Part shown: positions 44,231 through 54,263 of the stretch, piece by piece
Layout of the letters: each line of letters opens with the position of its first letter
Numbering within the stretch: the first letter of the stretch is position 1
NCBI GenBank assembly: GCA_948144175.1
Contig: CANXME010000043.1
Location: 868,001 to 932,000, forward strand
DNA length: 64,000 nt
Direction: 5' to 3'
Origin: Closterium sp. NIES-65
Lineage: Eukaryota > Streptophyta > Zygnematophyceae > Desmidiales > Closteriaceae
Made by a program: the position numbers and the translations under genes
The notes under the pieces: model-generated
Database searches by the model: none
Told to the model about the DNA's origin: nothing
What the model saw: the letters and a program-made list of their open reading frames with translations, nothing else

Positions 44231-47200
44231 CTACACTTCATCAACCAGCTTTCCACTTCCTTCATCCGCTACAGGTCTCAACTTCGCGAGAATGAACGCC
44301 ACCTGATCCACCGTGAAGATGACCACGTAGATCGCCGCAAATAGCCCGATCGCAATCGCGAAGATGATGAAATACACTTGCATGTCGGAGGCGAATTTAG
44401 CCGCCATGGCGTCGAACCCAAGGAACGTGTTCACCCAAGCGAGTCCGACAATAACCAGGCCGAACACCCAGTGGATAACAAACCACGTCGGCCGATTCAC
44501 TGTACCCTTGTTTGGCCGGAAGTGACCAATCACAGGCTGGATGAAAATCATCACAAAGATTGCGATTCCGAGCTGGCCGTGGGTTCCCTTCAGACCCACC
44601 GAACCGGATTCAACCATTCCGATTATGCACCCCGCGATAGCCAGCACAACCGCGACAATCTGCATCCACTTGTGCGTTTCGAAAGCCATAGGCTTCCAGG
44701 ATTTCGCGCGCGCAATCTGCTCCTCCCACTGGATGTGGTCCACGCCGGGCGGCTTCTCCTGGAGCTTATCGGCGAGGAAGATTCGCGAGATGAGAATAGC
44801 AGCGGGCATGAGGATTCCGAACGCGATGCCGAGCAGCCATCCGTGGATGATGAAGGCCGTTGAGGAAGAGGAAGAGGAGGTCGAGACGCTTGAGCCGGAG
44901 ATGAAGTCGATCTGAGCGGATCCGCTGTAGGAAGTCAGAAAACACGAGGGGAGATGGGAGAGGGATGAGGAATGGCATGAGGGATGAGGAATGGCATGAG
45001 GGATGAGGAATGGCATGAGGGATGAGGAATGGCATGAGGGATGCTTCTGAGGCAACACGAATGGGTCCAATCACTCCCACAACAAGAGGAGGTGGAATGG
45101 AGAGGGCAAGCGGACTCACCAGTTGGGACCATGGTTGGCCAGAGTCTGAGAGCCATCAGCAGAGTAAGCCCAGATGACCATGGTAGGCCCGTTTGTGTTG
45201 ATCGGGTACGATCCCTCCCTTACCCAAAGTTAGTGCAATGGACGATGGCAAGAGGACTCACCAGTTTGGACCATGGTTGGCGAGAGTCTGAGAGCCATCA
45301 GCAGAATAAGCCCAGATGACCGTGGTAGGCCCGTTCGTGTTGATCGGGTATGATCCTCCCGCCATCGGCCGCGTGAATTTCACAACCGTCTTCCCATTGG
45401 CTGCCGACTCCACTGTGGTGCCTGACATGGCAAATGCTGACGTGGCAGAGATGTCTGACGCAGCCGTATCCCGTGATGCTGTACGGGCCGACCGCTGCGC
45501 TGTTGCTGCCAGGTGGCAGGTTGCCAATGGCTGCGTCGGCCGGCTCCATTTTGCCGTTGCTGTTCCACCCAAGCGAGACCCAACCGGAGGTCGCCACCTC
45601 AGCAGCGAAACTGATTGTTGATGTGTTGGCCTTCCAGTGGAGAATGTACCTGTGAATCAATGGACACAGAGAGGAGGGGGGGAGAGAGTAACACAAAGAG
45701 CCAAGGTAAGAGGAAAGTGGTACACTCGCTTTCTTTCGCAAAAAGTGGATGCCTAATGTTATAAAAAGAGGTAGTAATGTCCACCGTTAGAGAAGGTAAA
45801 AAGAAGAAAGAAACTTACTTGTCGCCACTAAGCTGAGCCGAGCACGTGTAACCAGCAATAGTCGACGGAGTGCAACTGCTGCTGCCACCGCTGCTGCTGG
45901 CACTGGTGCTGTTGCTCGCCTTGGAAGTATCCTGGCCTGGGTCGACTGCCCCAGTTGCACCCGAGCCTGAGGTCGAGCCTGAGGTCGAGCCTGAGGTCGA
46001 GCCTGAGGTCGAGCTTGTATCCGTGGCTCCGGAGACGAAATTGACTGTGGCAGAGCCGCTGTTAGGGCAGAGCAGGGTGGGGATGGGACAGGAACATACG
46101 GTTAGTGCACGGGACAATCCCAAGGTTGGGACAATCCCAAGGTTAAGCCAAAGCAGATCACTGTAATCACCCCAATGCCCGAAGCTGCAAATGTCAAAGC
46201 ATCATTGGCCGAGCATATGAAGATTGAACTCAGAGATTGTGGAGGAGGCAAGAAGATGTATTTGGACCTACCGGTTGGGGCCATGATTGGCCAGGGCCTT
46301 AGACCCATCAGCCGAGTAAGCCCAGATGACCTTTGTTGTTACATTATCCGCAACACATAGGGTGAGTGGTCAACGATACGAGAACATACCGGTTGGGGCC
46401 GTGATTGGCCAGGGCCTTAGACCCATCAGCCGAGTAAGCCCAGATGACCTTGGTCGGCCCGGTCGCACTCATCGGGAACTCCCCCTTGGCCATGGCGCGG
46501 GAGAATCGGATCACCGTCTTCCCATTGGACGAGGTCTCCACGGCTGTAGCGGTGAGCGGGAGGGTCGCCGCCGCCGGAGTGACGTCAGACTCGCTGTAGC
46601 CGGCAATGCTGTAGCTGGCGACTGTAGTGGCGCTGCCTGCTGCGCTGCCCGCAGCGGCGCGCATGGTGGTGGTGGAGGGAAGGTTGCCGACGACGGCGTC
46701 AGCGGGGTACATCTTTCCGTCGGCGCTCCACCCCAGGGAGACCCACCCGGTGGTTGCCACCTCGCAGGCCAGGGCGATGTTTGCCCCAGTGGTGGTCCAG
46801 TGCAGGACGAAGCTGCGGAGGGGGAAGAGGAGGGAAGGGAGGGAGAGACTGAGTGAGTGAATAGTGAGTGATGGAGACCCACCCGGTGGTTGCTACCTTG
46901 CAGGCGAAGGCGATGTTTGCCCCGGTGGTGTTCCAGTGCAGGATGAAGCTGGGGGGGGGGGGAGAGTGGGAAGGAACGGGGAGAGAGTGGGTTGAGAGAG
47001 TCAGTGAGTGAGTGAGTGAGTGAGCGGTGGTTGCCACCTCGCAGGCAAGGGTGATGTTTGATGAAGCCACCTCGCAAGGCCCCGGTGGCCTTCCAGTGCA
47101 GGATGAAGCTGGAGAGGGGGGGAGGGAAGAGGGAGTGCTGAACAGACAGAGAACAGATTGAAGACACGAAATTGACCGGAAAGACTAGTGCAACAGGTAG

Positions 47201-50200
47201 GTATGCAGATCTGCTTACTTGTTCCCATTGAGCTTCGCCGAGCAGGCATAACCAGCGATGCTGGAAGGAGTGCAGCTGCTGCTGTGCTGCTTCCAGTGCT
47301 GTTTTGAGACGCCTCAAAACTACACTTCAAACACGTGGAAAGGATAGTGCAACAGGTAGGTATGCAGATCTGCTTACTTGTTCCCATCAAGCTTCGCCGA
47401 GCAGGCATAACCAGCGATGCTGGAAGGAGTGCAGCTGCTGCTGCTTCCAGTGCTGTTACTGCTGCTGCTGCTGCTGCCACTGCCGGCAGACGAATCAGCA
47501 GGAGGGGTTGGCGGGGGCGTGGAGGGGACAGGAGGGGTCTGCGGAGGCGTGGTTGGGGGGGCTGGCGAGCCTAAACCCGAGCCTGATCCCGAGCCTGATG
47601 GGGGAGATGAGGCAGCAGCGCCGGCAGCGAAACTCACAGCCGCAGAACCGCTGTGGAGGGGGAAAAGAGCAGGGGAGGAGGGGGGAAGAAAAGAGAAGCG
47701 GACTGAGAAGTGAAGAAAGGGGAGCAATAAGATACGAAGGTAGAGAAGTGGGAGAGAAGAGCTGAGGCAGACGCAGAGCAGAGGTAAGGAGGCAGAGGCA
47801 AAGAGGCAGAGGCAAAGAGGCAGAGGCAGAGGAGTGGGAAGACAAAGGATGAAAACCTGAATGGGTTTGCTCACCGGTTGCCCCCGTGATTGGCAAGTGT
47901 CTTGGACCCATCAGCTGAAAACGCCCAGATAAGATTCGTCATCGCACTCGTGTCAATCGGGAAATCCCCTCCGGCCAGGCTCCGCGAGAATTTCACCACC
48001 GTCTTCCCATTGGACGAGGTCTCCACAGCTGTAGCGGCCAGCGGGAGGGTCGCCGCCGCCGGAGTGACGTCAGATTCACTGTAGCCAGCAACGCTGTAGC
48101 TGGCGACTGTAGCGCCGCCCGAAGTGGTGCTAGCGGCGCGCATGGTGGTGGAGGAGGGGAGGTTGCCAACAACGGCGTCAGCGGGGTACATCTTGCCGTC
48201 GGCGCTCCACCCCAGGGAGACCCACCCGGTGGTTGCCACCTCGCACGCCAGGTCAATGGAGTCACCGTTGGTCTTCCAGTGCAGAACGAAGCTGGGAAGG
48301 GCGAGGGGTGGAGTGAGGGAGCGGAGGGTGAGTGAGTGCGGGAGGGGAGGGTGAGTGAGTGAGGGAGAGCAGGTGAGTGAGCCTTTGAGCGAATGCGTGA
48401 ATGAGAGCGAGTGAGGGGTGGATTACGAGACTGTCTGGACTGTGAAGGAAGGGAATTCACTCACTCGTTTCCGCTGAGTTTCTCGGAGCAGGTATAGCCA
48501 TCCAGACTAGACGGCGTGCACGCAGGGCCGCTGCTGTTGCTGCCACTGGCGCCAGGTGCGGAGGGGGAGGTGGTGGGCGGAGTGGGGGTGGTGACGGGGG
48601 GAGAGGGCGCGGGGACTGCGGGGGGAGGACTGGCGGTAGTGGGGGGAGTGGTAGGAGTGGTGGGAGTGGTGCTGCTGCCGCCACAGTTGAAGCTCACGGT
48701 TTTTGAACCACTGCAAAGATAGGGGAAAGGGTACGAAGATTGGCGAAAGGAGAAATTGAGGGTTAGTGAGGCGGAAAGAGGAGAGTTGGGGAAACAGATG
48801 GAAACTAAACAAATCCAACATTAGAGCGCAATATATTTTTGCACAGCAAAAGCCCTTCAAACGAGTACACAAAAAGCCAACCCCGACTTGCACGTACAAG
48901 TTATTGCCGTGGTAATCCAACGATTGAGATCCGCTCCCGGAATACGCCCAGATCAGCGCGTTCGGCGCGGAAAGCGACATCGGGATCGAACCTTCCCCCT
49001 CCGTCCGCGTAAACTTCACGATCGCGCTTCCGCCGCTCGACGTCTCCGTCGCCGCCGCGCCGACGGAAAACGTCGTCGTCTTCGCGATGGATCCCATATC
49101 GTATCCCGAGATCGCGTACGCGCCGGCCGCGCCGCCCGGCATGTTCCCGATGACCGCGTCCGACGGGACCATCCGGCCGTCGCCCGTCCAGGCCACGGAG
49201 ATCCACGAGCCCGCGGCGCCGCCGGATGCGGTGGCCTCGAGCGCCATGTCGAGCGACGTGGCGGACGCTGGCTTCCAGTGGAGGAGCAGACTGTTGGCGG
49301 GGAGGGGGAGCGGAGCGGGGGGAAGCGGGGGAGAGAGAGAGATAGCCGGGGAAAGCGGAAAACGGGCAAATGGGTCGATGGAAGAGGGGCGCGGCGGACG
49401 CTTGCTTCCAATGGAGGAGCAGGCTGTTGGCGGGGGAAAGGGGGAGGGGAAAATGCGAGACCGAGGCTGTGGACGACGACCGAAGGAAGACGATGGGAGT
49501 TTGCGCGTACCCTGGGGTGAGTTCCGCCTGATAGTCGAATCCCGCCAGCGAGGAAGCCGGGCACGAAGCGCCGCCGCCGCCGCCGCCGCCGCCGCTGCTG
49601 GAACCCGAGCTGCTGCCGCCGCCGCCGGTGATGGAGTCTGGTGCACCCGTCGCGGGCGCGGCGCCGCTAGCGCAGGTGAAGTCGATGTTCACGATGCCGC
49701 TGCGAGAACGGGACGGGGTGACGACGGGACGACGGGAAGAATGGCAGGCAGAGTGAGGGACGAGATTCGCCCATATAATACAAACAAGAACTTGATAAGG
49801 ACTCCCCACAGGAGGCTATCTCGCGGGACATGGATGCTAATAACGCGTATACTGCAACCTTCGCGCACTTACAAGTTCCCGCCGTGGTAATCGAGCCCCT
49901 GCGAGACACTTTCGGAAAACGCCCAGATAAGCGTGTTCGCGTCGGGCGCGACGGGGAAATCCCCGTCGCCGATCGTGCGCGTGAACTTGGAAACCGTGCT
50001 GCCGCCATTGCTGGTCAGAACCTCCGCCGCCGCCACCGAAAACGCCGTCGTCGGTACGACGGACCCCATGTCGTAGCCTTGTATCGAGTACGCCGCGACC
50101 TTGTTTCCAGGAAGGTTCCCCATGACCGCGTCGGCGGGAGCCATCCGTCCAGATGACCACCCAACGGACACCCACGTGGACTCCGCTCTGCTTCCGGGCC

Positions 50201-50874
50201 GCGCCTCGATCGCAAAGTCCATCTCAGTAGTGCCCTTAGGAGCCCAGTGAAGGTAGAGACTGCAGGTTGGGAGGGAAAGCGGGGAGGGGGGGGAGGAGGG
50301 GAGGAATGGAGAAGGGAGCGTCGCAAGGTGTGAGCGGGGAGAGACGACGTTGAGGCACCTCGACCGCGAAGTCCATTTCGCTAGTGCCTTTAGGAGCCCA
50401 GTGCAAGAGACTGTTGGTTGGGAGAGGGGGGATAGAGAATGGAGCGCCGAAGGGATCGAGTGGGGGGAGGGGGTGAGGTGGAACGGTTGGTTAACGTCCG
50501 GGGGAAAGAGGGAAGCGACGGAGAGGGGGATGTGGAAGAGGGGGCATTGGAAAGCAACAGTGCGGAAGGGTTAAGAAGCAGTGCTTGAATCGCGCCACCG
50601 AAGTTAACAGCTGAGAAATTACTTGCTGAAGGCTGGCTGTTGTTGACTTGCCCATTGGCCGTCTGCTGCTAACTTACCCGCTGCCGCTGAGGTCGACGGC
50701 GTATTTGTAACCGGCGAGCGACGACACCTCGCATGCACCGGTTACCGCGTCATCACCCTCGTCGTCATCGTCATCGTCATCGCTACGCGCGGACGGCAGC
50801 GCGCAGACGACCAACCAGAGCATGACAAGTGGCACGAGCATGTGGAACCGCCTGTGATATCTGGAAACGCCCAT
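44231..50874 (-). CDS. Five-DOMON cytochrome b561 protein
   Basis: A paralogue of the gene at 8.3-13.3 kb with five DOMON domains. Exons by GT-AG borders: 50679-50874 (signal peptide, MLVPLVMLWLVVCALPSARS, then an Asp run), 49873-50259, 49511-49699, 48898-49290, 48465-48710, 47875-48291, 47378-47650, 46390-46812, 45819-46058, 45262-45649, 44231-44924; about 1,280 residues. Each DOMON is one exon, preceded by a linker exon rich in Ser, Gly, Pro or Thr ending in a C-x3-S-[LI]-x-G-[YF] block. All five keep Met in G(K/R)MxPxDAx(I/V/M)G and His in (DY/AN)HGxN, the likely haem ligands. The b561 exon has IIHGWLLG, THKWMQ, HGQLG and IHWVFG plus six hydrophobic spans, and ends GKLVDEV. A one-base insertion near 45464 breaks DOMON 5, so the gene may be damaged or the base an error. 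Predicted role: electron transfer between cell exterior and cytosolic ascorbate. Confidence 0.85.
45107..45218 (-). pseudogene. Partial copy of the DOMON 5 exon end
   Basis: This duplicates 45250-45360 (coding TVIWAYSADGSQTLANHGPNW with TMVIWAY here), including the donor site. It lies in the next intron, so two competing exon ends exist. Confidence 0.75.
46262..46334 (-). pseudogene. Partial copy of the DOMON 4 exon end
   Basis: This duplicates 46382-46455 (KVIWAYSADGSKALANHGPN) with its own donor ccggtaggtcc context. It is exon debris downstream of the full exon. Confidence 0.75.
46870..46952 (-). pseudogene. Partial copy of the DOMON 4 exon start
   Basis: This codes FILHWNTTGANIAFACKVATTGWVS (split: FILHWNTTGANIAF, ACKVATTGWVS), matching 46735-46812, with a copied pyrimidine-rich acceptor. 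It ends abruptly. Confidence 0.7.
47022..47112 (-). pseudogene. Second partial copy of the DOMON 4 exon start
   Basis: This codes FILHWKATGALRGG, then a rearranged copy of the ACEVATT block (ttgccacctcgcaggcaagg). It is more decayed than the copy at 46870-46952. Confidence 0.6.
47196..47330 (-). pseudogene. Partial copy of a linker exon end
   Basis: This duplicates 47350-47460: CTPSSIAGYACSAKLNGNK followed by the donor and the next 20 or so intron bases (ctgcatacctacctgttgca). The spacing shows that exon end and intron were copied together. Confidence 0.75.
49394..49432 (-). pseudogene. Partial copy of the DOMON 2 exon start
   Basis: This codes LLLHWKQAS, matching LLLHWKPAS at 49264-49290, with the same acceptor context (cccgccaacag). 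Confidence 0.65.
50345..50418 (-). pseudogene. Partial copy of the DOMON 1 exon start
   Basis: This repeats 50205-50268 (HWAPKGT(S/T)EMDFA) with the neighbouring ccaac-rich intron. It shows the same duplication pattern as the other DOMON exons. Confidence 0.7.
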
Positions 50875-51964
50875 TCTCGAGGAGTTACTATGGCGCGTGG
50901 GAGGATGGAATAGAAGGATGGCGGAGGCGAGGCGAAGTAAGGGAGACGATTAATAAGCGCCTTGAAGTCTTGGAGTCGTGGTGGCTGTGGAGGTCGTGGG
51001 GAGTCGCGTTGAGAGAAAGCAGAACGAATAGGCGAGGTCGGTAAAAGGCTCAGGGAGATGTAGCAAATCGTGCGGTTTCGGATGGCGGTGGGGGGTTGAC
51101 GAAGACGAGCGCCACAACGGTACGGGACGAGAGCTGCTGCGCTCCTCCTGTCAGCTCGTGCTGCTTGCTTGCTTCTGACACTTTGAGGTGAATGCTTTGA
51201 GCTCTGTCTATGTAGAGCCAGCGCAACGATAATCTGGTGAGAGGGGACGGGGTAGGGATGGGCGGTGAGGAAGCTCGACGACACGACTGTCATGTAGACT
51301 GGTGACGAGGGGAGATTTATTCTGCCGGTCAGGAGGGGGAGTAAGGGGAGGGAAGTTCGCTTGGAATCGGCACTGGGATGGGCGGAGGGGGTCGGGGAAA
51401 GATTCTTGCAGGAGGAAAGGCGGAAAGAAGGGGGAGGGGGGGACCTGGTGCTGGTGTCAAGCATTTCTTGGGCGGAAAGTTCAAGTCACCAGAGCGCTTT
51501 GTGTGGCGGAGCACTCCCACCCACCCCTCTACTCCACTGTCGCGGTGGGAAGGTTCTGCCCTGGAGGCGGCGAGCCGCGTCAGGAAGATCGGTGATGTGG
51601 GTTAATTAGCGGTGGTCCAAGCGGTCGAAACAGTTTCTGGCTTCGAGCGGAAGATTGACGCGGAAATGTGATTCGCGCTTGCGAGCATCTGGCGGAGATT
51701 TGGCGCAAGGGACATTGGGGAAAACGGATTGGTTTGTTGTCCGTTCGTTCCAGTCCAGCGGTGATAAGTTCATCGCAGAGCCACGTCGCGGAGAGCCCGA
51801 TTGCTGGCAACATACTGGCAGGCACGGTCAACAAACGGCTGACAACGAAGCTGGGCGTGTGGTTACGACGCGGCGCGGCGTGTGCTCTACCGCAATTGCA
51901 CTGGGGAGACTGGGTGTGTTGTGCAAGTGATGCCTAGGGACATTATACAATCAGTCACAATGTT
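50875..51964. other. Upstream region of the five-DOMON gene
   Basis: This is the presumed promoter and 5' untranslated region. Several overlapping open frames exist on both strands, but none has family features or splice support, so none is called. Confidence 0.45.
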
Positions 51965-52712
51965 TCCCGTTTTATTACATTTAGTCAAACAGGTATCACA
52001 AACAGTCACGGTACAGTAGATTTCAATCGCGGGTATTCACAGTGCTATCACGGATAGGAACATCGCGCCCCAAATAGCTATCACGTTTGGTCACTCGATG
52101 AAACGTTGGAATAAAATTGAAACCACAAAAGAAACTGTAGAGATTTTTGGGAATCTCAATATTTCTTGCTTGTTTCCTCGCGCATGATTCTAGCCTGAAA
52201 TTTAGGGGTCTGAAGGAAAAAATATAAACCCCGATAGGATGGCACGTTCTTCGGGAGGCCTCAACCCTAAACACCATGCGACAAGGTGGTTAGGGTTGAT
52301 GCATCCCGAATGAAGTCCCATTCGAACGGGTTTCAGGTTTTGGGAAGAGAAATTACCCTTCACTTTTCACCCGTACAAAAGCGATATTATTAGGAACATT
52401 ATGAATCAATCGAGCAGTGTACAGTTGAATATGAACAAAAAATTGCATATGTTATTAACGAGTTACCAAGAGCTGTCGCGAAACTATTTCGTAATACTAC
52501 GGACAAAACTGCGCGCGAGAAAACGTTCCTTGAATCCCTACAGTGACCTGAGTAGTTTCAACTTTCTATCAAGGTTTCAACAAATGACCAAACGTGATAG
52601 CTTTTTGGGGCGATGTGTGACCATCCGTGATAGTACTGTGATCACCCGCGATACAAGTCTGCTGTACTGCGACTGTTCGTGATGCCCCTGTGACCAAACG
52701 TGATAAACTGGG
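51965..52712. mobile_element. Fold-back (long terminal inverted repeat) element
   Basis: The left arm (51965 to about 52195), read on the minus strand, aligns with the right arm (about 52500-52712) at roughly 80%. Shared blocks are ccaaacgtgatagct, tttggggcg, atccgtgatag, actgtga, acccgcgat and tgactgtt/cgactgtt. The unpaired centre is about 300 bp. Within each arm, cgtgat-type motifs recur every 20-40 bp. There is no transposase frame. It fits a non-autonomous DNA element; ends and target duplication are not resolved. Confidence 0.65.
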
Positions 52713-53860
52713 CTTAATTATGACTGCCATATAGTTTCCCTTCGGGTATTGCTTCTGCGGAGGCTTGCTTGGAGGAGCAGAAGAAGCTGGCTGACAGGCT
52801 GTGGGTTTGATTGGAGGTGTGTTCTTTGTTGGGCATGGGCATGATTTTCGATCCGTCTTCATTTCCCCGGCTGCAAATCTTCATTTTCTATAATTTTCCT
52901 CCCGACCTGATAGGAGAGAACCTTGCAACCAACTACATTTTGCTTCTGAATCCTGTGAACGCTGATTCAATATTTTTCGACGTGAAGTCCTTTTTCTAGC
53001 AATCTGTCTTGGGGTTGTCTCTCAAATCGCTTTTCAAAAAGCTCAGGCTTTCGAAAGAAGCTTTCAGTTGATCAACACCTCCTTCGTGCAAAGGGGATAG
53101 AAGCTTCGTACGCACCGACAACCGACTGTTTGCAGATACGAACAAGGGTGCCCTCGTCGGGACTTTCTCGAGAGGCGTGGAAAATGAAAATTGAACCCTG
53201 CGGTCCAATGGCCATTTGTACGCTGCTTGGTCAACACACAGCTTCCACACGCCATTTCTTCAGCTGTAAGGGCGCGTAACTTTTTCCATTTTCGTCAAAT
53301 GTCCGGACGGAGCCTCCAAACTGGCCGGACGGAGCTCCGTCCAGACGTTTGAGAAGCAGGTCCGGACGATAGGGCGTCCGGACCACAATTGTGCAACTTT
53401 TTCCCCTATCGAAAATGTAGAATCCGCCACTAAACATAACACGCATTACAGAAATCGTATAGCACTTAGAGATTTCGCCACCAATATTTGACGACATCCT
53501 ATTGGTTGGAAAATCATTCAATTCGTGGCCGAATCACAGCGCAGATAAAACGGACCGTCCGAAATGCCGTTTGGACGGAGTCAGCAGGTTAGTCCAGACC
53601 ACTTTTTGGCAGAGAAGTGTCAGATTGTGTCCGGACAGTACCGACGTCGCAGGGGGTCTTACGAACATCTAAACGAACAACTAGTTACCTACAGAAGTTC
53701 GGACGGGGCTTCCGTCCGAACGATGAAAGGTGAAAAAAAAATGCGCCCTAAATCTGCTTGGCTCGTTCAGCTTTGTGGTGGTTCTAACAAACTGGATACA
53801 GGTGATTTACACCACGTGCCTTCACTCCAGGATCTATACTACGATAGCAGGAAAAACTAA
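52713..53860. other. Spacer with a palindrome cluster, no gene recognised
   Basis: No convincing exon. Between 53301 and 53722 lie several dyad-symmetric (g)tccggac(gg) motifs: a 16-bp palindrome at 53327-53342, a 9-bp-arm hairpin at 53359-53384, and a 10-bp-arm hairpin at 53697-53721. Copies of the half-site also occur near 53301, 53550 and 53631. Confidence 0.6.
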
Positions 53861-54197
53861 TGCTCAACTATTACGGGTGAAATGAATCTAAGTAGCGAGA
53901 ATTGCAGTAAGGTGTCAAAACGAGTACAAAGATGTGAGCGAAGGCATGAGCGAACATTTATACGCGAAACATGCAAACGGTAACGCAGTGCGTGCGAGCT
54001 AGCTAGTGCTACACTGGCAGCGAGGCTTGGGCTTGTCCCGAAGCGTAGGCCGACACGGCCGGGCCAGCGGTGCGAGGTTTGGCAAAACAGTGCGCGCGAA
54101 GTTGGCGAAGCCCCGTTAGCAGTAACGGGCGAACAACGGCTGTTGCTGTACGCGATGTAGTTGGGCTTCGTAAGGAATGCCGATAAAATTCCTTACA
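53861..54197 (-). repeat. 3' LTR of gypsy 2
   Basis: It shares gagcgaaggcatgagcgaa and the end ccttaca with the gypsy 1 LTR. Length would be 337 bp if it starts TGCTCAAC at 53861, close to the 341 bp of gypsy 1; a start at 53878 (TGAAATGAATC) is also possible. The partner LTR lies outside the window. Confidence 0.75.
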
Positions 54198-54204
54198 CTA
54201 CCCA

Positions 54205-54213
54205 CCCCCCCCC

Positions 54214-54245
<32 letters not shown>
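54205..54245 (-). repeat. Homopolymer C tract at the polypurine-tract position
   Basis: Nine C, one A, then 31 C on the plus strand, i.e. poly-G on the coding strand, beginning eight bases from the LTR edge. This is where gypsy 1 has aggaggaggggtag. The length may be unreliable because homopolymers are prone to sequencing error. Confidence 0.85.
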
Positions 54246-54263
54246 TTCAAAAAGCCCTCTCCG

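Noticed and set aside
45258-45572. A separate small gene starting MGGTATAKWSRP.
   Set aside because: From AASDISATSAF onward it is the second half of DOMON 5 in the other frame. The N-terminal part is an out-of-frame reading of the same exon caused by the one-base shift.
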